42,578 bases of DNA. It comes from Vermiphilus sp. (GTDB lineage Bacteria > Ratteibacteria > UBA8468 > B48-G9 > DTJG01). Of the stretch, positions 1 through 7,655 are shown in pieces. Numbering within the stretch: position 1 is the stretch's first letter; every line of letters starts with the position of its first letter. Location: assembly GCA_020722805.1 (NCBI GenBank), contig DYKA01000003.1, forward strand, positions 1 to 42,578. The letters are read 5' to 3'. Position numbers and translations under genes: made by a program. The notes beneath the pieces are model-generated. The model saw nothing but the letters and a program-made list of their open reading frames with translations. It did not search any database and had not been told where the DNA came from.

Positions 1-62
1 CTCTGTGCCTGGTAGTTAATCTTTGTGCCTCTGTGCCGTTGATAAGTATTAACTTTGTGCCT
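1..62. repeat. Short imperfect repeats of CTTTGTGCCT
   Basis: The decamer CTTTGTGCCT occurs at 21-30 and 53-62, with the variant CTCTGTGCCT at 1-10 and a further CTGTGCC at 31-37. The stretch has no convincing ORF and looks like intergenic repeat DNA. From 63 to about 205 I see no gene; the minus-strand ORFs crossing it are shadows that run into purB. Confidence 0.5.
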
Positions 63-208
63 ACCCATAACGGGGTCCAGTAAGGATTTACCATAAAAAA
101 TAATTTTATCACATGCGGTCAGGGTTGCCTATATTCCATCGTGCAGATATCGCAAAAGCACAAGCATTTCAAAATCAAACATAAGGAATACCATTCCACA
201 TTCCTGAA

Positions 209-243
209 TTGACTTACTGCCGACTGTAAAATAGAATATAGGC
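209..243 (+). promoter_or_regulatory. Sigma70-type promoter of purB, predicted leaderless
   Basis: The -35 box TTGACT is at 209-214, followed by a 17-base spacer, a -10 box TAGAAT at 232-237 and six bases (ATAGGC) before the purB ATG at 244. Standard spacing puts transcription start on or next to the A of that ATG. No Shine-Dalgarno sequence precedes the start. The same geometry is found before the prepilin gene near 30587. Confidence 0.75.
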
Positions 244-1533
244 ATGATTCCAAGATATACAAGAAAAGAGATGAGGCAGATATGGTCGGATGAAACAAAG
301 TTTTCAACATACCTTGAGGTGGAAATCGCTGTGCTTGAAGCATACGCAGAGCTCAAGATTGTTCCAGAGGATACGGTTGAAAGTATCCGCAGAAACGCAA
401 AAGTCAATGTAGCAAGAATTGAAGAAATTGAAAAAATAACAAATCATGATGTTATTGCCTTTGTTGAACAAATCGGTGAAACAATCGGTAATGCAAGCAG
501 GTATTTTCATTATGGATTGACTTCATCAGACCTCATAGATACTGCAACAAATCTTCTTTTAATCAGGGCAACCAATCTTTTGATTGACGACCTTGTGAGG
601 TTTTCTGAAACCCTTAAAAAGAAGGCAATTGAATACAGGGATACCCCGCAGATTGGAAGGACACACGGAGTTCACGCAGAACCGATTACCTTTGGTTTCA
701 AAATTGCCGGCTGGTATTGCGAGGTAAAAAGAGATATTGAAAGGTTGAAAACCGCACTTTCAGAAATTAGCGTGGGAAAAATTTCAGGTGCTGTCGGAAC
801 ATATTCAAACATATCCCCTGAGGTTGAAAAAATTGTATGCAAAAAACTCGGCTTGAAACCAGAGGTGTTCTCTACCCAGATTATTCCGAGAGATAGATAT
901 GCCTGCTATATGTCAACGCTCGGAGTGATTGCTTCCAGCCTTGAAAGGATTGCACTGCAAATAAGACTGCTCCAGCAAACAGAGATAAATGAGGTTGCAG
1001 AACCGTTTGGAAAGGGACAGAAAGGTTCTTCAGCAATGCCTCACAAGAGAAACCCGATTCTTTGTGAAAGGATCTGCGGGCTTGCAAGGATAATAAGAAA
1101 AAACGTTGCAGTCAGCATGGAAAATGTTGCAATGTGGCATGAAAGGGATATCAGCCATTCCTCTGCAGAAAGAATAATTTTCCCTGAAAGTACGATACTT
1201 CTTGACTATATGATAAATCTTATCACCGGAATAGTTGAAGGAATGGAAGTATTTCAGGATAGATTGAACGAAAACATCAATCTTACGCTCGGGCTTGTAT
1301 TTTCCCAGAAAGTTCTTCTGACACTGTGCGATAAGGGACTTTCAAGAAAAGATGCCTACGAAATTGTCCAGAGAAATGCTGCAAGAAGCAGGAAAGAAAA
1401 AATACACCTGATGAAACTTCTGACTTACGACAACGAAGTGAAAAAGTATCTCTCCGAGGACGAAATTAAGTCGTGCTTTGACACTGATTGGTATCTCAGA
1501 AATATCCATACTCTTTTTCAACAATTAACATGA
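244..1533 (+). CDS. purB: Adenylosuccinate lyase
   Basis: PurB catalyses two fumarate-releasing steps of purine synthesis: SAICAR to AICAR, and adenylosuccinate to AMP. The product is 429 residues, normal for bacterial PurB. The N-terminus (MIPRYTRKEM) is typical of the family. The fumarase/aspartase-superfamily signature GSSAMPHKRNP is present on the flexible catalytic loop near residue 260, and the histidine-containing GRTHGVHAEP segment lies near residue 139. It heads a long plus-strand run reaching rnc at 9711. The ATG sits directly downstream of a promoter with no room for a ribosome binding site, so translation is probably leaderless. Its TGA overlaps the next ATG. Confidence 0.97.
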   Translation: MIPRYTRKEMRQIWSDETKFSTYLEVEIAVLEAYAELKIVPEDTVESIRRNAKVNVARIEEIEKITNHDVIAFVEQIGETIGNASRYFHYGLTSSDLIDTATNLLLIRATNLLIDDLVRFSETLKKKAIEYRDTPQIGRTHGVHAEPITFGFKIAGWYCEVKRDIERLKTALSEISVGKISGAVGTYSNISPEVEKIVCKKLGLKPEVFSTQIIPRDRYACYMSTLGVIASSLERIALQIRLLQQTEINEVAEPFGKGQKGSSAMPHKRNPILCERICGLARIIRKNVAVSMENVAMWHERDISHSSAERIIFPESTILLDYMINLITGIVEGMEVFQDRLNENINLTLGLVFSQKVLLTLCDKGLSRKDAYEIVQRNAARSRKEKIHLMKLLTYDNEVKKYLSEDEIKSCFDTDWYLRNIHTLFQQLT

Positions 1534-2555
1534 CGGGCTCATTTCTATCACTTAAAAATGGTTATTCTCTTTTCCTGAAACATACTCTTTTCGGCCAGCC
1601 CATTGAAAAGTGCAACGTCAGTAATTTCCGACATCTGCAGGAAAATGGCTTCTGGACTAAATTCAGTACCGACGGTATTGCCGAAACCCATTATTTCAAA
1701 CTTTTCCAGTATCCGATGAAAAAATTCCCTGGATTGAGCGTCATAAAGGCATCGGCAAATGGTATTGAAATCAGTGATGAATACTCTTATTTTCTTGCTG
1801 ACTTCATGACAGTGGATGAGACCATTGTCGTGGAAAATGCAAACATCTCAGAGGAAGAAACCAGACTCCTTGCAGAAGAAATACTGAGGAGTTTTGATTA
1901 TTTCGAGTTTGCTGTCGTCGGAAAAGGCCAGATTCTTGCATGGTTTCCTGGCAGATATCCTGCCTTTGAATGGAGATTCCCCTTTCAGATGATTGGCCTT
2001 GATTATACTAACTACCTTCCTGGAGAAAGAACATTCAGAACCCTTGTCAGAATCGTCTCAAATTCATGGCGAATTCTTAAGGACCATCCAGTAAACAGGG
2101 TGCGTCTTGACCTGGGTGAAAATCCTGCGAATTTTCTGTGGTTTCACAGTCAGAACAGACGTGTTGAAAGGATTGAACCACTTGCTGAAAAAATCAAGAG
2201 ACCAACAATATTCTGGCCTGCTGTTTCCACGATTTCCGATTTTGCAAGGTATCTCGGATTTGAAATCAGGGAAGGTCTTCCAGAAAACCCTGTGGACAAT
2301 GCATTTTTCTGGACAGATATTGAACTCCAGCCAGAAGACACTGTGTGTTTGATCAAAAAATGGGAATCAATTGACAGTGAACTGATTCCATTAATCAAAA
2401 AAAATTCTAATAAGATTGTGATGGAATTTAACAGTGGTTTCTGTAATAACAGCAGGATAGTGTATTTATTGCATCCCGGCAGGAACAAGGGATTTCTTCA
2501 AAGAATATTGAAACCGAAAAGTATTCCTGCAAAATTTCTGTTTTCTGATGAATAA
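1530..2555 (+). CDS. Degenerate ApgM-like (cofactor-independent phosphoglycerate mutase family) protein, probable pseudoenzyme
   Basis: I chose ATG 1530, giving 341 residues, because it overlaps the purB stop as ATGA; the ORF track extends further upstream inside purB. The middle resembles archaeal-type phosphoglycerate mutase ApgM. DHPVNRVRLDLGENPANFLW (about 185-204) matches the DHPVN-xxR-xxGxNPAN-xxW block of that family. NGIEI followed by FMTVDE (about 78-96), then ISEEE, follows the ApgM order of a GIEL-like strand and an LVTV-like strand. The N-terminal metal-binding DGMAD-type motif and the SDVANL-type catalytic serine segment are missing; ETHYFKL stands where the serine region should be. 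The C-terminal histidine/aspartate metal motifs are also gone. It is also shorter than the roughly 400 residues usual for ApgM. Function is unknown: catalytically dead, or with a changed role. Confidence 0.7.
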   Translation: MTGSFLSLKNGYSLFLKHTLFGQPIEKCNVSNFRHLQENGFWTKFSTDGIAETHYFKLFQYPMKKFPGLSVIKASANGIEISDEYSYFLADFMTVDETIVVENANISEEETRLLAEEILRSFDYFEFAVVGKGQILAWFPGRYPAFEWRFPFQMIGLDYTNYLPGERTFRTLVRIVSNSWRILKDHPVNRVRLDLGENPANFLWFHSQNRRVERIEPLAEKIKRPTIFWPAVSTISDFARYLGFEIREGLPENPVDNAFFWTDIELQPEDTVCLIKKWESIDSELIPLIKKNSNKIVMEFNSGFCNNSRIVYLLHPGRNKGFLQRILKPKSIPAKFLFSDE

Positions 2556-3063
2556 CATTTTTGTCGGACTCGGCAGCAATCTCGGGAACAGAAAGGAAAA
2601 CATAAAAAAAGCCATTGAAAAAATGTCCGAGTGTATTCAGATCCTAAATGTTTCCAGACTTTATAGAACCAAACCACAGGAAAACGTTCAGGGAGGATGG
2701 TTCCTAAATGGCGTTCTTCACGGAAGGACATCACTGACACCGATTGAACTGCTCAGATTTCTTCAATCAATTGAAAATCAACTCGGCAGGCCAGGAAATC
2801 ATAAAAAGAACACTGCAAGAACCATTGACCTTGATATACTTTTTTTTGGTAAAAAGATCATCAAGAATAAATTTCTGAGAATTCCTCATCCGAAAATCGC
2901 GGAGAGAAGTTTTGTTCTTGATGGCCTTTCAGAAATAGCGAGCGGATTCGTGCATCCTGAAACAAAGAAAACTGTAAGTCAAATGCTGAAGGAGTACAGG
3001 GATGGAAATATTAAAAACAAAAAGAGAAATTCGTGCAGTCGTGAAAAAAGCAAAAGAATCTAA
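2548..3063 (+). CDS. folK: 2-amino-4-hydroxy-6-hydroxymethyldihydropteridine diphosphokinase (HPPK)
   Basis: FolK transfers pyrophosphate from ATP to 6-hydroxymethyl-7,8-dihydropterin in folate synthesis. The 171-residue product opens with VGLGSNLGNR, a family hallmark. It carries the RTIDLDILFFG signature near residue 91, containing the magnesium-binding DxD, followed by the IPHP segment. It overlaps the upstream ApgM-like gene by 8 bases. It also overlaps panC by 62 bases: roughly the last 20 residues (basic, rich in K, R, N and S) lie beyond the conserved domain and are read through the start of panC. Confidence 0.95.
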   Translation: MNNIFVGLGSNLGNRKENIKKAIEKMSECIQILNVSRLYRTKPQENVQGGWFLNGVLHGRTSLTPIELLRFLQSIENQLGRPGNHKKNTARTIDLDILFFGKKIIKNKFLRIPHPKIAERSFVLDGLSEIASGFVHPETKKTVSQMLKEYRDGNIKNKKRNSCSREKSKRI

Positions 3064-3844
3064 AAGGAGAATCGGGTTTGTGCCAACAATGGGATATCTT
3101 CACAAAGGGCATCTGGCACTGATCCAGAATTCAATGGAGGACGGATGCTTCACAGTGGTCTCAATCTTTGTAAATCCACTCCAGTTCGGTCCTTCAGAAG
3201 ATTTCCAGAGATATCCAAGGGATATTGAAAGAGACATTTCAATCCTGGAAAAAGCAAAGGTTGATGCTGTTTTCTTACCTTCTGATGATGAGATGTATCC
3301 AGCAGGGCATCTTACGGTTGTTTCTGTTCCAAATCTCTCCGGAAAATTTGAGGGTGCAATAAGACCAGGCCATTTTACCGGAGTGTGCACCATCGTGGCA
3401 AAATTGTTTAATATTGTGCAGCCACACAGAGCATATTTCGGCTGGAAAGATGCGCAACAACTTGTGGTTATAAGGAGAATGGTTAAAGACCTTGATTTTG
3501 ATATCTCGGTCATTGGAGTACAAACAGTCAGAGAACCAGACGGACTTGCGGCAAGTTCAAGAAACGTGTATCTCTCTGAAGACCAGAGACGCCGAGCACT
3601 TGTGTTATCACGGGCTTTACAGGAAATAAGACAGATGGTAGAATACAATAAGATTATAGATGCAGAAGTTCTTATATCCAGGGGCAGAGAAATCATTAAA
3701 TCAGAACAGGTTGAACTGCAATATCTGGAAGCAGTGGAACTTGAAAATTTTGAGATAATCAAAAACATCAGGAAAAATACCGGTATTATCGGCGCCATAA
3801 AGGTGGATAAGGTTAGATTGATAGATAACATAATATGGGACTAA
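3002..3844 (+). CDS. panC: Pantoate--beta-alanine ligase (pantothenate synthetase)
   Basis: PanC condenses pantoate and beta-alanine with ATP to give pantothenate, the coenzyme A precursor. At 280 residues it is standard length. Visible motifs are FVPTMGYLHKGHLALI (ATP-binding HIGH-like element near 27-42), FVNPLQFGPSEDF, RPGHFTGVCTIV, FGWKDAQQLVVI and the KMS-like SSRNVYLS. The ATG at 3002 is preceded by AAGGAG at a good distance, so I accept the start despite the 62-base overlap with folK. It is followed one base later by panD, which supplies its beta-alanine. No panB is seen in the window. Confidence 0.97.
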   Translation: MEILKTKREIRAVVKKAKESKRRIGFVPTMGYLHKGHLALIQNSMEDGCFTVVSIFVNPLQFGPSEDFQRYPRDIERDISILEKAKVDAVFLPSDDEMYPAGHLTVVSVPNLSGKFEGAIRPGHFTGVCTIVAKLFNIVQPHRAYFGWKDAQQLVVIRRMVKDLDFDISVIGVQTVREPDGLAASSRNVYLSEDQRRRALVLSRALQEIRQMVEYNKIIDAEVLISRGREIIKSEQVELQYLEAVELENFEIIKNIRKNTGIIGAIKVDKVRLIDNIIWD

Positions 3845-3845
3845 A

Positions 3846-4205
3846 ATGCTTTACCCTGTTTGCAGAGCAAAGATTAAAGGAGGAAAGGTAACAGGCAAGA
3901 ATCTCTATTATGACGGCAGCATTACAATTTCTTCAGAAATACTTGAAGCAGCCGGAATAGTTGCAGGCGACATTGTGGATGTTCTGAACCTTAGCAACGG
4001 CGCAAGGATAACAACATACGTCATAGTGGAGAACAAAAAGAAATGCGAGATATTCCTCAATGGTCCCGCGGCAAGATTTTTTGAAATAGGAGACCAGGTG
4101 ATCATTCTCAACATCTCTCTTGCGACAGAGCAGGAAAGAAACAAAACAAAAATGAAGGTGGTTTCACTATCTGAAAAAAATCAGATAGTAAAAGTGGAGG
4201 GTTGA
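3846..4205 (+). CDS. panD: Aspartate 1-decarboxylase (pyruvoyl enzyme precursor)
   Basis: PanD decarboxylates L-aspartate to beta-alanine for pantothenate synthesis. The proenzyme cleaves itself at a Gly-Ser bond to form a pyruvoyl cofactor; that bond is visible as YDGSITI, Gly24-Ser25, the same position as in the characterised enzyme. The GARITTYVI segment supplies the conserved Arg and Tyr of the active site, and FLNGPAA matches the family NGAAA turn. The 119-residue length is normal. It sits directly after panC, forming a beta-alanine/pantothenate pair. Confidence 0.96.
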   Translation: MLYPVCRAKIKGGKVTGKNLYYDGSITISSEILEAAGIVAGDIVDVLNLSNGARITTYVIVENKKKCEIFLNGPAARFFEIGDQVIILNISLATEQERNKTKMKVVSLSEKNQIVKVEG

Positions 4206-4206
4206 T

Positions 4207-5619
4207 ATGGCAAGTATAAGTAATAATATAAAAAAGTACAGTGCAAGACAGGCTCTCTCTGGTGTATTGAAAATTCTACCCCACCTTTCAGACCAAAATG
4301 TGATTCGCATCCTGTCCATTGCTGAAAAGGTATCCGCGAATCCCGCCTTCAAAGAAAGGGTTCTTGTCATTGAAGAAAAAATACGACAAAAACATCCTGC
4401 ACTTGAAGTGATAAGGCGCCTTAACGGGCAACTTTCCCAGATTCCAAAGAAAAAACTCATAATGAATCTCTTTTCAAATGCAATGTTTGACGGGACAAAG
4501 AAAAGACAGGAAATTCTGGAAAAAGAAGGATGGAGACCTCCATTTTTCTTTGTATTGAGTCCAACAATGAGATGCAACCTTAAGTGCACTGGATGTTATG
4601 CTGCCCAGTATACGAAGCAGGATGTCATTACAACAAAACAGATTGACAAAATCTTCACGGAAGCAAAGAAACTTGGTATTTACTTTGTGACAATAAGCGG
4701 TGGAGAACCCTTTTACAGGGAAGACCTTCTGGAATTATGGAAGAAACATAATGATATGTTTTTCCTTGTTTATACAAACGGGACTCTCATTGACGAAAAG
4801 ATGGCAGAAAAACTGCGCGACTTAGGTAATGTGGCCCCTGCCATCAGCGTTGAAGGTTTCAAGGAAGAAACAGAAAGAAGAAGAGGACCCGGGGTTTATG
4901 AGAAAATCCTCAATGCATGGAAGCATCTCAAAGAAAATGGAGTGCTTTTTGGATTTTCTGCAACCTGCACAAAACATAATGCAGAGGTAATTTACAGTGA
5001 TGAATTCATTGATTTTATGATAGAGCAGGGTGCTTTGTTTGGCTGGTATTTTCAATATATTCCCATCGGTAGAAAACCGGATACTACCCTTATGGCAACC
5101 CCAGAACAAAGAGCATGGGCCCGCGAGCGACTTGAACACATAAGAAACACACGAGCAATAATACTTGCTGATTTCTGGAATGACGGGCATCTTGCCGGTG
5201 GATGCATAGCAGGAGGAAGGGTTTACTTTCACATTAATTCACACGGCGACATTGAACCCTGTGTTTTTACACATTTTACAAAAGACAATATTAAAAATAC
5301 AACAATCAGACAGGCACTCCAGAGCGACCTTTTCAAGGCGATTCAAAAACGTCAGCCATATTCAAAAAATTTAATGTGTCCGTGTATGATTATTGACAAT
5401 CCGCAGGTTTTGAGGGAAGTCGTTTCTGAGACAGGTGCCAAACCATCGTATCCAGGTGCAGAATCAATCATAACTGAAAGCGCACAATTCCTTGACGAGT
5501 ATTCAAAAACAATACACCACCTGTGGGACCCTGTCTGGAAGGAAAAATACAAGGAAGGCAGGGTACTGAAAGGAATTGATTCTGAGGTGGCGTCAAGAAT
5601 TTTTGACCAGGAACAATAA
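4207..5619 (+). CDS. Radical SAM protein with cysteine-bearing C-terminal region
   Basis: A 470-residue radical SAM enzyme. CNLKCTGC, a CxxxCxxC motif at about 122-129, binds the [4Fe-4S] cluster that cleaves S-adenosylmethionine, and TISGGEPFYRED is the following GGEP motif. The C-terminal third has further cysteines (GGCIAGG, EPCVFTH, LMCPCMI), suggesting a SPASM-like auxiliary cluster region. About 115 residues precede the radical SAM core and are unassigned. GGAGG lies a good distance upstream of ATG 4207. It precedes the reductase, rubredoxin and flavodiiron genes, suggesting an oxygen-sensitive role beside an oxygen-removal set. Substrate unknown. Confidence 0.88.
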   Translation: MASISNNIKKYSARQALSGVLKILPHLSDQNVIRILSIAEKVSANPAFKERVLVIEEKIRQKHPALEVIRRLNGQLSQIPKKKLIMNLFSNAMFDGTKKRQEILEKEGWRPPFFFVLSPTMRCNLKCTGCYAAQYTKQDVITTKQIDKIFTEAKKLGIYFVTISGGEPFYREDLLELWKKHNDMFFLVYTNGTLIDEKMAEKLRDLGNVAPAISVEGFKEETERRRGPGVYEKILNAWKHLKENGVLFGFSATCTKHNAEVIYSDEFIDFMIEQGALFGWYFQYIPIGRKPDTTLMATPEQRAWARERLEHIRNTRAIILADFWNDGHLAGGCIAGGRVYFHINSHGDIEPCVFTHFTKDNIKNTTIRQALQSDLFKAIQKRQPYSKNLMCPCMIIDNPQVLREVVSETGAKPSYPGAESIITESAQFLDEYSKTIHHLWDPVWKEKYKEGRVLKGIDSEVASRIFDQEQ

Positions 5620-5641
5620 CACTTTTTGAAGAGCCATCAGG

Positions 5642-6319
5642 ATGAAAATCTCTGGCCAGGTCATAGAAAAAATTAACAGAACACAGCGTGTGATAAGTAT
5701 TAGAATTGAAAATTCAGATGTAAAATTCAAAGCAGGACAGTTCTTCAAACTTTACTCAAATAACGAATTCAGATATCTTTCTGTTTCCTGTTCACCAAAA
5801 AGAAATTATCTTGAATTCACAAAAAGAATAACAGAGAGCGAATTTTCATCGTGGTTCAAATCTCTGGAAATCGGTCATCGGATTATCGCTGAGGGCCCTT
5901 ACGGAAAATTTGTGATGGAGGAGGAAAACAAAATCCTTTTTATAGCGGGTGGTATGGGAATTACGCCTATATTAGGTTTGATTGATGATGCCTTTTTAAC
6001 ATCCAGCAAGAAAGATTTTGTGCTATTCTACGGGAACAGGTCGTGCGATGATATTCCCTTTTACGATGAGCTGAATCATTATTCAGGATCAATCAAACTG
6101 AAACTTTTCATTTTTACAGAGGAAAAAAAGGAAGGGTTCTATTACGGTCTCATAGATCTCAAAAAAATATTTGAACTTTTGCCAGATGCAACTGAAAGAA
6201 CTGCTTTTGTCTGTGGTCCACCGGGAATGGTTGAAACAATAACCAAACAGATAAGAAAATCTAATTTTACAGATGGATTGAAAACAGAAAAGATTATCGG
6301 CTATCAGGAGGAAATATGA
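5642..6319 (+). CDS. Ferredoxin-NADP reductase-like FAD/NAD(P)-binding oxidoreductase
   Basis: A 225-residue flavoprotein of the ferredoxin-NADP+ reductase superfamily. RYLSVSCS is a variant of the FAD-binding RxYS motif, GPYGKF continues the FAD site, [11 protein letters not shown] is the nucleotide-binding glycine motif, and FVCGPPGMV is the C-terminal NAD(P) motif. It has no iron-sulphur domain of its own. Its stop overlaps the start of a rubredoxin (ATGA), which is followed by a flavodiiron protein. By inference it is the NAD(P)H:rubredoxin reductase of that chain. The ribosome binding site (CAGG) is weak. Confidence 0.85.
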   Translation: MKISGQVIEKINRTQRVISIRIENSDVKFKAGQFFKLYSNNEFRYLSVSCSPKRNYLEFTKRITESEFSSWFKSLEIGHRIIAEGPYGKFVMEEENKILFIAGGMGITPILGLIDDAFLTSSKKDFVLFYGNRSCDDIPFYDELNHYSGSIKLKLFIFTEEKKEGFYYGLIDLKKIFELLPDATERTAFVCGPPGMVETITKQIRKSNFTDGLKTEKIIGYQEEI

Positions 6320-6474
6320 AATATGTTTGCAAGGTATGTGGATATGTGTATGACCCTGAAAAAGGAGACGATACTCAAAACATCCCGGCTGGAACTGATT
6401 TTGAGAACCTGCCCGAATCATGGATATGTCCAGAATGCGGTGCGGGAAAGGACGAATTTGAACCTCTATCATAG
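6316..6474 (+). CDS. Rubredoxin
   Basis: A 52-residue protein too short for the ORF track. It reads [18 protein letters not shown] at the N-terminus and [16 protein letters not shown] near the C-terminus. These give the two CxxCG-type pairs (VCKVCGY and ICPECGA) that bind the single Fe(SCys)4 centre. AGGAGGAAAT precedes the ATG, which overlaps the stop of the reductase gene. It lies between an NAD(P)H oxidoreductase and a flavodiiron protein and is very likely the electron carrier between them. Confidence 0.97.
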   Translation: MKYVCKVCGYVYDPEKGDDTQNIPAGTDFENLPESWICPECGAGKDEFEPLS

Positions 6475-6488
6475 GAGGAGGAACTAAA

Positions 6489-7655
6489 ATGGAAATACTG
6501 AACGGGGTTTTTTCTGTTGGTGCCGTTGACTGGGACCTGAAAACATTTCATGGATATTCAACACCCTATGGAACAACATACAATTCATACCTGATCACAG
6601 GTGAAAAGAATATATTGATTGACACTGTAAAAGAGTATTGTGCAGATGAGTTTTTCGGCAAAATCTCAAGGGTGTTCCCTGTTGACAGAATAGATTATGT
6701 CATATGCAACCACGCCGAAAAGGACCACTCCGGACTTGTCAACCATATTTTGACAAAATCAAATGCAGTGCTCATCTGTTCCCCAAAATGCAGGGATAAC
6801 CTTCAAAAACATTTTCATACTGACTATCCAAAAGTAATTACAGTTGAAAATGGACAGCATCTACAGATCGGAAACCACACATTCAGGTTTTTCCATATGC
6901 CAATGGTTCACTGGCCAGAATCAATGGCAACGTATCTTGTGGAGAAAAAAATCCTGTTCCCAAATGATGCCTTCGGACAGCACTTTGCTGATTCAAAACT
7001 GTTCGTTGACCAGGTGGGTATTGAAATCATTCTGAGAGAGGCGCAAAAATACTACGCCAACATTGTAAATCCCTACGGAAATTCAGTCCAAAAAGTGCTC
7101 ACAGCGCTTAAGGACCTGCCGGTGGAAATAATCGCACCATCACATGGAATGATATGGAGAAGGAAACAGGATATTGAAAGAATCATTGAAAAATACTCAA
7201 CCTGGGCGGCAAATAAACCAGGAGAAGGAATTGTCATCGTGTATGAAACAATGTGGGGTTCCACAAAGAAAATGGCTGAAAGATGCTTTGTGGAAGCAGT
7301 TGAGAAAAATTATTCAGTAAAAATGTTTAATCTTGAAGTGAGAGATATTTCTGATGTTGTGGCAGAAATACCGGATACAAAAACATTGCTGTTTGGGTCC
7401 TCAATACTGCATGGCCAGATTCTTCCTCGTATGGCAGGACTTCTGACATACCTTACTGGACTGAGATTCAACAACAGGAAAGCCTGGACATTTGGTTCAT
7501 ACGGATGGGCAAAACAATCATTTGAAAAGTTTGAGACATCAGTCAAAAATGCTGGTTTTGATCTTCCACAGCCCGGCTATTATGTGCAGTTTGTACCAGA
7601 CGAAAATACCCTTGCAGGACTCGCTAAAACCTTTTCGGAGAAGATTCTGGTTTGA
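6489..7655 (+). CDS. fprA: Flavodiiron protein (FprA family, rubredoxin:oxygen oxidoreductase)
   Basis: A 388-residue A-type flavoprotein. The metallo-beta-lactamase-like domain (about 1-245) holds the diiron ligands: NHAEKDHSG gives His75, Glu77, Asp79 and His80, with further ligands in MPMVHWPESM, PNDAFGQHF and APSHGMIW. The C-terminal flavodoxin domain starts at VIVYETMWGSTKKMAE, the FMN phosphate loop. Such proteins reduce oxygen to water, or nitric oxide to nitrous oxide, in anaerobes, using electrons from rubredoxin. Adjacent rubredoxin and reductase genes complete the chain. GGAGGAGG precedes the ATG. The stop overlaps the TTG start of lnt. Confidence 0.95.
   Translation: MEILNGVFSVGAVDWDLKTFHGYSTPYGTTYNSYLITGEKNILIDTVKEYCADEFFGKISRVFPVDRIDYVICNHAEKDHSGLVNHILTKSNAVLICSPKCRDNLQKHFHTDYPKVITVENGQHLQIGNHTFRFFHMPMVHWPESMATYLVEKKILFPNDAFGQHFADSKLFVDQVGIEIILREAQKYYANIVNPYGNSVQKVLTALKDLPVEIIAPSHGMIWRRKQDIERIIEKYSTWAANKPGEGIVIVYETMWGSTKKMAERCFVEAVEKNYSVKMFNLEVRDISDVVAEIPDTKTLLFGSSILHGQILPRMAGLLTYLTGLRFNNRKAWTFGSYGWAKQSFEKFETSVKNAGFDLPQPGYYVQFVPDENTLAGLAKTFSEKILV

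Noticed and set aside
129-510. Minus-strand ORFs across the start of purB
   Set aside because: They run antisense through conserved purB codons and have no motif or promoter.
1488-1529. Upstream extension of the ApgM-like gene
   Set aside because: It would overlap purB by 46 bases; the ATGA-coupled start at 1530 fits the spacing of the rest of the operon.
3100-3831. 243-residue minus-strand ORF opposite panC
   Set aside because: Shadow of panC; Ser/Thr-rich low-information sequence with no motifs.
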